DNA of 64,000 bases from Legionella israelensis (GTDB lineage: Bacteria > Pseudomonadota > Gammaproteobacteria > Legionellales > Legionellaceae), in assembly GCF_004571175.1 (NCBI RefSeq), contig NZ_CP038273.1, positions 2,604,001-2,668,000 on the forward strand, given 5' to 3'. The position numbers were made by a program, and so were the translations under genes. Each line of letters starts with the position of its first letter. Positions within the stretch are counted from its first letter, which is position 1. Positions 27,603 through 37,249 of the stretch are shown here, piece by piece. The notes under the pieces were generated by a model, which saw only the letters and a program-made list of their open reading frames with translations, was not told the origin of the DNA and did not search any database.

Positions 27603-28292
27603 TCAGCTGTCTTCATCAAGCCATTTCTGGGTTTGTTTTTTCCATTCAGCATAACATTCATTGCCGCAAAAATATCGGACATAATCGTCTCCCTCAAACG
27701 AATTGGCCGCTGATTTGGGAACCATTTTAAGACAAGTGTAACAGCTTTCTGTTTCGCTCTTTTCCTGTAAATTAAACTGCTCAAAAGATATTAATATGGG
27801 CAAAGCTTTCCTGTCTTCATCGGCATAGGCTTTGAGTGGTTCATTATGGTGACCCAAGGCCAGTCCTCCAATTATGGTATGCTCTTTAGGGATTGACATT
27901 TGTTCTTTGGTAAACGACTCATCCAAGGTAACCCAGCAACTCCCAATACCCAGGCTGCAGGCTGTGAGCCACATGTTTTGTAAAGCGGCTGCACCACTGT
28001 AGAGATGCTGGTTGTGCTGTATTAACCATTCGTCAATATTGGGTTCTGTATTGACTGTCACAATAACTAAAAGCGATGCCTTTGCCAGAAAGGAAGCATG
28101 ACGAGCTTTTTCCGCTAATGCTTTGAGATTTTTTTTATCCCGTACCAAAGTAAAATGCCAGGGTTGTGAATTTAAAGGGCTGGGTGCATATTGACCGGCT
28201 TGCAGTATCTTTTCAATGGTTTCCTCATTCAGAGGTTTATCAGAAAATTGACGTACCGCCCGTCTTCGTTTTATTGCTTCAAATAGTTCCAT
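27603..28292 (-). CDS. Nitroreductase-family FMN oxidoreductase with C-terminal Cys4 tail
   Basis: 229 residues from the ATG at 28292 (MELFEAIKRRRAVRQFSD). The FMN-binding family signature is clear (RRRAVRQFSDKPL, YAPSPLNSQPWHF, LGIGSCWV). The C-terminal 40 residues are unusual: SCYTCLKM then YFCGNECYAEW, a CxxC/CxxxC pair likely to bind zinc. Substrate unknown. A Kef-like remnant lies upstream in the same direction. Confidence 0.82.
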   Translation of the reverse strand: MELFEAIKRRRAVRQFSDKPLNEETIEKILQAGQYAPSPLNSQPWHFTLVRDKKNLKALAEKARHASFLAKASLLVIVTVNTEPNIDEWLIQHNQHLYSGAAALQNMWLTACSLGIGSCWVTLDESFTKEQMSIPKEHTIIGGLALGHHNEPLKAYADEDRKALPILISFEQFNLQEKSETESCYTCLKMVPKSAANSFEGDDYVRYFCGNECYAEWKKQTQKWLDEDS

Positions 28293-28312
28293 AAATAACC
28301 ATCCTGTGTTTT

Positions 28313-28555
28313 CTATTTTAACCAAGTTGCGCAATGTTCATGTTGTGGGATCGCACATATGGCCCATTGAGTTTTCTTTAAAGGAAGTGAAGCCATAAAT
28401 TCGATGTCACAAGCATCACCATAAATGGCAGAATGCCCTTGTCGGCGCCAGCTGTTGACTTCATCCGGATTAAAGTCGATAGCAAGGACTTTAAAATTAT
28501 TCAGAAGCAAATGCTCTGCAATTGCCTGGCCATAACGACACAAATAACCGCCCAA
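28313..28555 (-). pseudogene. Fragment of a Kef-type K+ transporter (TrkA-N/RCK domain)
   Basis: The 80-codon frame matches part of a TrkA-N nucleotide-binding domain: RYGQAIAEHLLLNNFKVLAID, then HSAIYGDACDIEFMASLPL. The membrane part and the rest of the domain are missing. It is probably a recombination scar. Confidence 0.65.
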
Positions 28556-28815
28556 TTAAGTGGACAACCATAAAAAAACAACAAAGACCACGAACCAGCT
28601 TCTTCAAATACGGCCTGGATTTTATTCGCGATAAATTTAGCGCAGTTTAGAAAAATTATCAGACAACTTGTTCCCGAAAATGTACGAATAGAAGTTGACT
28701 TATGAAGTTTTGTCCTGCACAATTTGTTCTTTTAATTGCCATTTAAGCCTCCCTTAAGAACTTAAATGCTATCATTTAAATAATGTAGCCAAACAAATTT
28801 ATAGAGTTATGTATT
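28556..28815. other. Intergenic region upstream of the 442-residue gene
   Basis: 260 bp with no supported ORF. It is AT-rich and presumably holds the promoter for the plus-strand gene at 28816. Confidence 0.4.
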
Positions 28816-30144
28816 ATGCCTGAAGGTTGGTATCCAAGAGAAGATATTGAGGGATTATTTACCTCAACTCATACCCGGCTTAACAATCCAGTAGGGAATG
28901 TTATTTCCGGGACCTATCAAACCATCGATTTGCGTGCCATTGGCCGTGGCCAATGGAGCCTTGTGCAGCAACAGTTTGGCTATAATGTCCATAATCATAC
29001 CTTTTCTCCATCAGCACCGCCCCCTGACGATGAGAGCTATTCTTATTTTTATACTGAGCCTTCCGCTCCGCCGGAAACAGTATATAGCATTGAGGGTTTA
29101 TCCTCGTCTAAAGGGCAGGCTCGCCACACTTCGAAAAAGCTTAAAAAACAGAGTGGAAATACAGTCCCCAAAATCATGGCAGGCGCAAAATTTCCACAGA
29201 GCTCACACCCTCCTTATCCAATTTACAAGTACAAAAACTCAGAGGTTAACACCTTTACCATCCTTGCGAAAACAAGTGGCGCAGCTTCAAATTCAGCCTT
29301 AAACGAGGCCTTGTCAAATAACCAGGGCTTATTGGCAGATTTAGGTAAATTACGAATAAGAATAGATTCAGATAGCTCACGTTATCAGAAAGAACCTGGC
29401 TGGATTTTGTGTTTCGCTGTCGACAAACGAGATGACCGGGTTGAAGGACAACAGGAAAAGATAGACTGGATAAGGGCTTATTGTGATATTACAGCCCATC
29501 AGTTTAAAGAGTTTGCAAATCAGTTGGGATTAGATGCAACCTTCTTTAAAGATGCCGAAGGTACGTGCTTTGCTCATGGAGAGAAATACAGTGTTGAATC
29601 CGCATGCGTAAAAATCAATGATTTTGTTTCTCTCGATCAACTTCAACCGTTGCTGCTCTGGCTAATTTATAAAAATCTTTACTCGAGAGAAGATGCAACA
29701 AAAGTCTTTGAAGATTATAAAAATGCTTTAGGACAACAACAAATCCCTACCCCTGATTGGACTAATTTACTCAATCAGCTCTCCTGGAAAGAATACGCGC
29801 TTGAAAAACTGGACGCTTTAATCAAAGAATTAAAAAGCGAAACAAAGGGATTAAAAGGATTTTTTTTACCGAATCAAGAAAGAAAAGAATTCAAGATTAT
29901 GTATTTAGAGGCATTACATGATGCTGTAAACCATGCAGATGAAAATGAGCCCTTTAATGATATTTTAAATAGCGTAAACGATTCAAAAAAAGACATAAAA
30001 GCATCTGCTTTAAAAGGAACGTTTTCTCACAGAGTAAGGGATGTTATTAAGGACATCCAAAATTATGCGAGTGGTAACTGGACAAAGGATAAAAAGGCCG
30101 CAGAACCACCTTACCCGGGACCGGCAGGTTATAAGCGTATTTAA
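28816..30144 (+). CDS. Hypothetical protein with two PSAP motifs; possible secreted effector
   Basis: 442 residues with no family I recognise. The N-terminal third is low-complexity and proline-rich, with PSAP at residues 65-68 and 82-85. The middle (about 170-260) looks folded and Trp/Cys-containing, and the C-terminal 150 residues are helical and charged. There is no signal peptide or membrane helix. Eukaryotic-like short motifs, a stand-alone transcript and an island location suggest a Dot/Icm-type effector; this is inference. The 3' end overlaps the antisense tail of ardA copy 2. Confidence 0.65.
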   Translation: MPEGWYPREDIEGLFTSTHTRLNNPVGNVISGTYQTIDLRAIGRGQWSLVQQQFGYNVHNHTFSPSAPPPDDESYSYFYTEPSAPPETVYSIEGLSSSKGQARHTSKKLKKQSGNTVPKIMAGAKFPQSSHPPYPIYKYKNSEVNTFTILAKTSGAASNSALNEALSNNQGLLADLGKLRIRIDSDSSRYQKEPGWILCFAVDKRDDRVEGQQEKIDWIRAYCDITAHQFKEFANQLGLDATFFKDAEGTCFAHGEKYSVESACVKINDFVSLDQLQPLLLWLIYKNLYSREDATKVFEDYKNALGQQQIPTPDWTNLLNQLSWKEYALEKLDALIKELKSETKGLKGFFLPNQERKEFKIMYLEALHDAVNHADENEPFNDILNSVNDSKKDIKASALKGTFSHRVRDVIKDIQNYASGNWTKDKKAAEPPYPGPAGYKRI

Positions 30145-32988
30145 GCCCTGTCCAGCTTTTGAGACCGGAACACATCCATCAATCCAATTATATCCGACAT
30201 CAATTTTTGGTGACCATAAATTTCTTGAAAAACGGTATGCCATATAATCAAAAAACATCATCAAATTATCTGGCAGTTTCTCGCTGTAGCAGTCATCGAT
30301 AAGATGATGGGCAAAATCAACTTCAGAATCATAACAACCATGATATTGATCTTCTATCATCACCCTGGCAGCCTCAAGGCCATAATCAGCAATTAATGCC
30401 TGACCTAGTTCTTCATGCTCAGAAATAAACTCAGCATATTCCGTTATCGTGCTGATAGACTCAAAGTCATGAATCTCAATATCACCGAATCCTTGATAAT
30501 CATGGATTGCCCAGTCACCTGGATCTGAAACTGGGCTGTCATCAAGCATGGCTTGAATTTCTTCCATAATTGCATCTTCAGATTGATTTGCATCAACCCA
30601 TTGACCATGCAGGTAGCCGCTATTATAAGATGAGTAGGTAGGAACACTGCATTGCTGCAGCATTCCCCCATAAAAACCGTACGTGCGAGTTTCCCCGCAT
30701 ACGGCTTCAATCACAGATACAGTATTATAACTATACCTTTCCTAAGCTAGCTTGAGCTAGCCGACAACATTACAGTTTTAACGACTGACAGTTTGGACTT
30801 CTCTGAGAGGTTTGAAGCATTTTCTCAAATGTTCTTTTCTCAAAGTATTGGTCAAACTCAGGAAGGTAAGGATTCGCTGAGCTCATTATCTTTTTATGAC
30901 GAACTATTTTGGTGTCCGTTGCAAAGCGCAATGTGATCAGTTTGTGGTTACTTTCCTTTGTTTTCACCATACAGGCGAATGTCATATTTCGACGATTTTC
31001 TATGGCAGTATAGTATCGTCGCATTACCCATTTAAGGCCTTTATTTCGATGTCGCCTACATGCCCAATGCCATAACGTGTGCCAGATGAAGTTATCTACT
31101 TTGGCGAAGTTTCCTTGGCCACTATATGACGATGATAATTTGCCCAACCCTGAATAATAGGGTTTAAAATACCTATTACCTCGTGTTGCTTAGCTGTACG
31201 CAATTTTATTATCATTGATTTTACCTTCCGCTTAAATGTCTTAACATTTTTCACTGATGGTTTTATCAGAAGTTTTTCGTTGGGATTTCCCAAGCGGTAC
31301 TTCCGTACATTCTGACCAAGAAAATCAAATCCTTCTTTAATATGCGTTACCTTGGTTTTTTGCTCAGAGAGCAGTAAACCTCGTTTTGCCAGAAAACTTC
31401 TGATCAGTGGTTTGACTTCATTTTCAAGAAGTTCTTTTGATTTTCCTGTGATTATGAAGTCGTCAGCATATCTTACGAAGTGTACTTGGTGTTTACGGGT
31501 ACGAGAGCTGTGTCCATCGTATCGCAATGATCCAAATTTTATTGCGAGCAACTTTTCCAGACCATCCAGTACCAAGTTAGCTAAAGTAGGGGAGATTATT
31601 CCACCTTGAGGTGTACCCTCGTAGGTAGGAAATAGACTTCCTTTCTCAACATATCCCGCTTTAAGCCAGAGTTGGAGTATTTTCTTGTCTAACAGAATGT
31701 TATCAAGTATCCAATCATGACTGATATTATCAAAGCACCCTTTGATATCGCCTTCTAGCACCCATTGAGCAGCTCCCTTACGAGAAAGCATGATAAAGAG
31801 GTGGCTGATAGCATCTTGCGCAGAACGATATGACCTAAAACCATAAGAGTTCCCATCTGCAGTGGTTTCAGAAACAGGATCTAGTGCAAGTAAATATAAA
31901 GCTTGCATAGCTCTGTCCTTCATTGCAGGAATGCCTAGCGGTCTTCTGGTGCCATTTGATTTTGGGATATATACTCGTTTGAGAGGTTGTGGGCGATACC
32001 CACGTCTCTTAAGTTGAGTAATGGCTTTCGATTTGGCTTTAGAAGTTGACCAGATTTTTCCATCAACTCCCGCTGTCGTTTTACCTTTATTTTCTGTAAC
32101 ACGTTTTACAGCAATAGCTTTTGCTGAAAACGAGTGAGTGAGCAGCCATTGCAAGGATTTGACCTTACGCCAGCGTTTCTCTCGTGTTGCCTTCGCGATA
32201 CGACGCTGCAGTTTCTTAACTTCTTCATGGCAAGTATGCCAATTAATGGGATGCCATATATCCGATGTAGGAGCCGCATCCTCATCATTTAATTTTGATT
32301 TGGTCATTTGCTTGTCTCCTTAAAAAGAAATTCTATAGTTATCTCGCGATGTTGACCAAGACTAAGTGGGCAGGCTTTCACCTTAGAACATAAATTCCTA
32401 TCTTTTCCATTATAGAAAAGCATTTGCTTTTTAGTCTATCTTCTGCCCGCTCCTGCAACAGTTTTCCTTACGGTTAACCTGCCTTATGAATAAGGCACAG
32501 AATCGGGTTTACCTCGTTCCACCTACATGACAAGGAGGGGTTAGGTTCTACCTCTTCACCGTGCATGTTGATTGTCCCTGCAACCCAAGTCTGGATCTGG
32601 GTTGACCCATGCGTGCCGTTTTGGCTTGAGCTTATCAGCTTCTTTAGCTCATCGTCGCTCACGATGTTTATCAGTAGTTCACACTTTCGTTAACCATACC
32701 CACCAGCCTAGCCTTATCCCAGATGAACCTTCTAGGTTCATAGTCTACTTGTCAGCAAATCTATGACATCCACAAAAGTGAATTTCAGTACATTGTCATT
32801 CGAGCTTCGCACATCGCTGTTACCGGCCATGCACGTCGAACTAGGCTACTATGAAGGGAATCATAGGTACTCTAAAAGTCCAGCCTCGAGAAATAATATA
32901 AGATATCGAAGCATAAACAATTCATACAATCACATAGGCGACCTCGAGTCGCACCCAAACAAGCGACATAGATTTCCGATTTATCCAT
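30010..32988 (-). CDS. ardA: ArdA copy 2, split by a group II intron
   Basis: Exon 1 is 32955-32988 (MDKSEIYVACL plus one base). Exon 2 begins at about 30632 (SYNSGYLHGQWVDANQ). Joined, they restore the ArdA N-terminus IYVACLASYN exactly as in copy 1. The middle is a normal acidic ArdA. The C-terminus departs after FFDYMAYRFS: the frame runs on about 75 residues antisense to the end of the neighbouring gene, so the native end and stop seem lost. Function depends on intron splicing and on tolerance of the altered tail. Confidence 0.82.
30633..32954 (-). mobile_element. Group II intron inside ardA copy 2
   Basis: On the minus strand the intron begins with the consensus GTGCG at 32954. Domain V is recognisable at 30673-30708 (AGCCGTATGC then GCACGTACGGT) and domain VI at about 30638-30668, with a bulged A seven bases before the end. 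About 650 bp of non-coding ribozyme (32308-32954) precede the maturase ORF. The 3' boundary is certain only to about 1 nt. It interrupts an antirestriction gene, not a transposon or terminator. Confidence 0.88.
30770..32307 (-). pseudogene. ltrA: Group II intron reverse transcriptase/maturase, frameshifted
   Basis: The RT part (31096-32307) has all core motifs: GRRPLGIP-type RT2 (NGTRRPLGIPAMKDR), GDIKGCFDNI, GTPQGGIISP, and the YADD box in FVRYADDFIITG. The maturase domain X follows (GWANYHRHIVAKE). A one-base loss near 31100 ends the frame at ETSPK. The rest (FAKVDNFIWHTLWHWACRRH) continues in another frame to 30770. Mobility and self-encoded maturation are therefore doubtful. Confidence 0.88.
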
Positions 32989-33061
32989 TGGGGTTGTTCT
33001 CCTTGAAAATGATAATCAGAGAGCAAGCCCCTGCGGGAATTTACTCCCGCGCTGGGTTTGA

Positions 33062-33484
33062 TTAAAACGGTATTTCTTCTGATTCTGTCTGCAACATTTC
33101 CCGCATTTGTGCCATATGGCTTTCTGCGGTTTTGTTGGCAGTCTCATTAGTTGGTTTGGATTGGCCAAGAAGTTGAATACTATTTACCACAACACTGAGG
33201 CTATGACGGGTATTGCCATCGCCATCAGTCCAATGGTTGGAACGCAACTTACCTTCAACATAAACTTGCGATCCTTTCTGTAAATACTCAGCAACTTTGG
33301 TCAATTTGCCAAACATCACCAGTTGATGCCACTCAACTCTGGTTTGCCATTCGTCATTCTGTTTGAATGATTCATTGGTTGCCAGAGTGGCTGTGACAAA
33401 AGACTGACCGTTTTGGCTGGTGATGGTTTTTGGTTCTGCGCCCAAGTTGCCAATCAGTTGTACCTTATTTAATGATGCTGTCAT
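33062..33484 (-). CDS. ssb: Single-stranded DNA-binding protein, copy 2
   Basis: 140 residues, close paralogue of the SSB at 18318-18743 (KVQLIGNLGAEP, WHQLVMFGKLTKV), with the partner-recruiting acidic tail ending EEIPF. It sits in the same ardA-ssb-small ORF order as copy 1. Confidence 0.95.
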   Translation of the reverse strand: MTASLNKVQLIGNLGAEPKTITSQNGQSFVTATLATNESFKQNDEWQTRVEWHQLVMFGKLTKVAEYLQKGSQVYVEGKLRSNHWTDGDGNTRHSLSVVVNSIQLLGQSKPTNETANKTAESHMAQMREMLQTESEEIPF

Positions 33485-33510
33485 TGTGTTCTCCCGTTAG
33501 TGAAAAAGTC

Positions 33511-33560
33511 CGCACAACAGAAAAAGCACCGCATAAAGCAGTTTTTTCCTGTTATGCGGT
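33511..33560 (-). promoter_or_regulatory. Long inverted repeat before ssb copy 2
   Basis: CGCACAACAGAAAAA and TTTTTTCCTGTTATGCG can pair imperfectly, as in copy 1 at 18769-18822. Confidence 0.5.
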
Positions 33561-33572
33561 TAAAAAATAAGA

Positions 33573-33773
33573 TTAAACAACAGCAAGGGCAGTTTGACCT
33601 TGATACCTGTCTGAATGAGAAACCAGAAATTCCAGCTTACTCAGACTAAGTTCAATCTGTTTTCTATCTTCAATGGACAATTGACGATAAAATCCTTGTA
33701 GGTCATTTACACATCGGGTCAATTCAAACAGTAAATGGTCCATCTGAATGTTTGCAGAATCGAAATTTTGCAT
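33573..33773 (-). CDS. Small conserved protein next to ssb, copy 2
   Basis: 66 residues, paralogue of the ORF at 18841-19035 (DHLLFELTRCVNDLQ, ELSLSKLEFLVS). It is helical with no recognised domain. A leader hairpin (CCCAATGGGGAT with ATCTGGG-type pairing, about 33788-33840) precedes it. Confidence 0.7.
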   Translation of the reverse strand: MQNFDSANIQMDHLLFELTRCVNDLQGFYRQLSIEDRKQIELSLSKLEFLVSHSDRYQGQTALAVV

Positions 33774-33928
33774 GGTATCGCTCCTTTAATAAAAGAGGGA
33801 GAGATGGTCCCAGATGGGGACAAACTCATCCCCATTGGGTTATGCAATATCACCAACCATAAAGTTGATTTGCCAAGTTTTTAAAGAATGAATGCTCAAA
33901 GCATATACGGCATGACACCGTAAAACTG

Positions 33929-34061
33929 TCCGTGAAAATCTTGTTTTCCATACAAGATGTTTTTCCCGACTTAACGCTCAGCCACAGGATTAGGGAAAGA
34001 AGGTGGCTTTATAGTAAGACCATGAAGGTTTCGCCAGGATTTCACAGGCTCATCAGTTACT
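33929..34061 (-). ncRNA. Hammerhead ribozyme D with downstream domain
   Basis: Minus strand. The core is CTGATGA (34050-34056), stem II GCC/GGC with a larger loop, GAAA (34029-34032), stem III ACC/GGT, cleavage after the C at 34018, stem I AGTAA/TTACT. The 3' domain, including the extra CTTGT/ACAAG hairpin, is almost identical to copy C. It heads the small ORF-ssb-ardA unit 2. Confidence 0.92.
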
Positions 34062-34093
34062 TTCTCTTTTGATTTTATCAGCGTAGGAATTTA

Positions 34094-34124
34094 ATTCAAC
34101 AGGATGTTCTAATTGATATCAAAT
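34094..34124 (-). promoter_or_regulatory. Promoter before hammerhead D
   Basis: Minus strand: TTGATA (34117-34122), 17-bp spacer, TTGAAT (34094-34099). A near-palindrome overlaps the -35 box, as in copy C. The predicted start is shortly before the ribozyme. Confidence 0.55.
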
Positions 34125-34240
34125 GATATTGGCTGTTATTGTTTGTTATCGGAAATTACAATTGTTACAATAAATATTTATTGATAAACAATAAAAATAT
34201 GTTATTATTCAATTTTATTTAATTGAAAAAGGTGAATGCT

Positions 34241-34780
34241 ATGAGAAAAATAAAAACTGCTAGTCGAATACTCCATTTAATCTTCATGTCGTTATGTTGG
34301 TTGCTACCAATAGTTACGGCATTTTTTACATTCTTCCACATAGATACAATGATCCACTATGGCATGTTTGATCAAATTATTTCCTCATCAAAAATCCACT
34401 CAACTGATTATTCATTGATACATAAAGCAATAATATTCACTATTCAATTATTACCTCTTTCTATAACGATATTTATCTGTCATCGACTCGCTAAATTATT
34501 TAATTTATATGAGCATGGAAGTCTTTTCGAGCTCGATAATATTAAGATTATAAAGCAAATAAGTATTCTCATGATTATAGGGGAGTTCATTCAAATTATT
34601 TACCAACCTCTGATAACTGCAGCTTTGAGCTTTAATAACCCTGCAGGCCAACGTTTTGCGTCTATCACACTTGGCTCGACTAATCTTACTACACTCATTA
34701 CAGCTTTTATTATCCTAATAGCATCTTGGATGGTAAAAGAAGCATATGAATTAAAAAATGATGCACAATTAACGATATAG
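34241..34780 (+). CDS. DUF2975-family membrane protein
   Basis: 179 residues from the ATG at 34241, which has AAAAAGGTG just upstream. There are four membrane helices (LHLIFMSLCWLLPIVTAFF, IIFTIQLLPLSITIFI, a third near ILMIIGEFI, and LITAFIILIASWMV). It is followed 10 bp later by an XRE regulator, a pairing typical for DUF2975 proteins. Role unknown; probably a membrane partner of the regulator. Confidence 0.75.
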   Translation: MRKIKTASRILHLIFMSLCWLLPIVTAFFTFFHIDTMIHYGMFDQIISSSKIHSTDYSLIHKAIIFTIQLLPLSITIFICHRLAKLFNLYEHGSLFELDNIKIIKQISILMIIGEFIQIIYQPLITAALSFNNPAGQRFASITLGSTNLTTLITAFIILIASWMVKEAYELKNDAQLTI

Positions 34781-34790
34781 GATAGACATT

Positions 34791-35027
34791 ATGGCTATTG
34801 TAATTAACTTAGATGTAATGATGGCAAAGCGAAAATGTCGTTTAAAAGAGCTGGCTGAAGCTGTAGGAATAACAGAAGCAAATTTGTCTATTCTAAAAAA
34901 TGGAAAGGCAAAAGCAATTCGATTTTCTACTTTGGAGAATATATGTAAATATTTACGTTGTCAGCCAGGTGATATTCTCGAATATCAAACAGACAAAGAA
35001 GTTAACTTGGTTTTTGAGACAGCATGA
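34791..35027 (+). CDS. YozG-like XRE transcriptional regulator
   Basis: 78 residues. The HTH region is KCRLKELAEAVGITEANLSILK followed by RFSTLENICKYLRCQPGDILEY, the classic short Cro/CI type paired with DUF2975 membrane proteins. It forms an operon with the upstream gene. Confidence 0.88.
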   Translation: MAIVINLDVMMAKRKCRLKELAEAVGITEANLSILKNGKAKAIRFSTLENICKYLRCQPGDILEYQTDKEVNLVFETA

Positions 35028-35116
35028 GAGTTGATTGAACTTATCTTATTATTCAGCCTATATAAGTTCGTAGGATAGAAATGCGAGAATGGCCAAGTTG
35101 ACGACTGATAATTCCG

Positions 35117-36415
35117 ACCCTGTAAATAATTCTGTGTAACTGTCATTGGTTAAACAAAATCAATTAAGCGTTCTTCAAACTCGATCATAAACCGGTTTAA
35201 AGCGGCCTTCCAATATTTAATGGGCATAGTCCATTTTTTGGAAGCATCCATTATAGCCAGATAAACAACTTTTTTAGCCGAATCATCGGAAGGAAAGAGT
35301 TTTCTTTTTTTAATGGCTTTTCTGATGACACTATTTAGAGACTCGATGGCGTTTGTTGTATAAATAGCCTTTCGAATGTCCTCTGGATAATTGAATAAGG
35401 TATTGAGATTATGCCAGTGACTGCGCCAGGAGCGGCTTATCTGAGGGTATTTATTATCCCAGCGTTCAGAAAATTGCTCTAATGCAAGCAAGGCCTCATC
35501 TTCGGTTGCTGACTTGTAGATGAGCTTCAAATCAGCGGTAATTGCCTTATAATCCTTCCAGGGAACGTACTTAACAGAGTTACGCACCATATGGACAATA
35601 CAAAGCTGGATTTTTGTTTCCGGGAATACAGTATTAATGGCATCGGCAAAGCCCTTAAGCCCATCAATGCAGGCGATAAGAATATCTTTGACGCCACGAT
35701 TTTGCAGTTCTGTCAGCACGTTCAGCCAGAATTTAGCCCCTTCATTTTCAGATAACCACATTCCCAACAGCTCTTTCTGGCCTTCAAGATTAACACCCAG
35801 CGCAAGATAAATGGATTTATTGATAACCTGCTTATCCTGTCTGATTTTAACCACAATGCAGTCCAGATAAACGATAGGATAAACGGCTTCCAAAGGACGA
35901 GATTGCCACTCGATAACGTACTGCATCAGTAACTTTAGAAATCAAGGTCGGAGAGACATCAGCATCGTACATTTCTTTGAAGGTTGCAACAATTTCCCGG
36001 GTTGTCATGCCCTTGGCGTAAAGACTAAGGATTTTGCTATCCATTGAGGTTAAACGAGTTTGGTGCTTCTTTACTAACTGCGGCTCAAAGCTTCCTTCTC
36101 TGTCTCTTGGAGTGCTCAACTCAAACTGGCCTTCCTCAGTGCTTAATATTTTCTTGCTATAGCCATTACGGCTATTTGAGATATCAGATTTTTCATACTT
36201 GTCATAACCAAGATGCTCATCCAGTTCGGCATTAAGCGCTGCCTCAACGGTAATCTTGGTTAACATTTGACTGATATCATTTAGACCTTTTTCAGTCTTT
36301 AATGATTTGGCTGCTTCTCTTGCAAAAGCTTCTAATTCTTTTCGATTCATTACTATCTATCCTTAGCCATAAAGGCCTATATGATAGACAGTTACACAAT
36401 TTTATCTACAGTCTC
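35117..36415 (-). mobile_element. IS256-like element of a second type (1299 bp)
   Basis: The ends GACCCTGTAAATAA and, complement, GAGACTGTAGATAA share TGTGTAACTGTC further in. An 8-bp duplication, ATAATTCC, is at 35109-35116 and 36416-36423. Different from the 1394-bp copies elsewhere in the window. Confidence 0.94.
35150..36350 (-). pseudogene. IS256-family transposase, frameshifted
   Basis: The N-terminal part (35847-36350) has GYSKKILSTEEGQFEL and ends out of frame after ISKVTDAV. The C-terminal part (35150-35926) has the DDE core (PIVYLDCIVVKIR, ACIDGLKGF, QLCIVHMVRNS) and the closing region NAIESLNSVIRKAIKKR. One base change near 35928 separates them. This family needs a single ORF, so the element is probably inactive. 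Confidence 0.9.
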
Positions 36416-37249
36416 ATAATTCCACGTGCTTTGTGATCAATTTGCCTTTCCTGTTGATTCAGCTGTTTTGTGGTTGGTCCTCCATTAATCGGAGATTGCC
36501 AGCCTTTATGTTGCGGATCAAATTGTTTTGTTAATTCAAAGTACCTTCGCTGTGCAAAGGCATGTCTTAGGCCATGTAATTTGTTAATACCCATCAATTC
36601 AGTCTGACTTTGGTAATGTCTTAAATGCTGTTTGTAAGTTCTGTCCTGAGGAATCAAGGATTGTCCTGACGGTAATTGCTGAAGTGCCTTATTTAACCAT
36701 TGCCTTTGGGCATCATTAGTTATCCATAAAGTTCTGCCAATACCGCCTTTTGTCCATGATGGTTTTATTTGCAAATAGTTTCCCTGAAAGGCATCGGATA
36801 GCACAACCTTCATCGACTCTTCCCTTCGAAGGCCAAATAAGGATTGTGCCTCCAAAGATAAGCGTATTAATGGATCGCTGCATTTGCTTAAATCTATCTC
36901 GTGGATTGCTTTGTTGACTGTGGTGACATGACTTCGCTGAGGAATCTGATAATCATCGTTTTTAGATTTTACTAGCTGGGGCTTATCTAAAAATTTGGCT
37001 GTCCCTCTAAGCTTTGACATATAATTTTTGATGGTGGCAGGGCTTTTGCCTTGTTCTTTCCAATGTTCCACCAGAACAAAGATATGCTTAGGCTTTAATC
37101 CTTTGATATGCGATAACTTATAGCCTTTCTCATGCAGATCCTTGATGCAACGATTGAGCATCACCCGCATGTCAGCTCGGCTGGCATGAGAATATCTTTT
37201 AATCTCCTTCACCATTTCGTTAATTGAAAATTTGGCGCTGCGTAGTTTG

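Noticed and set aside
32474-33065. Several 60-100 codon frames between the intron maturase and ssb copy 2
   Set aside because: They lie in the non-coding ribozyme domains of the group II intron and exon 1 of ardA.
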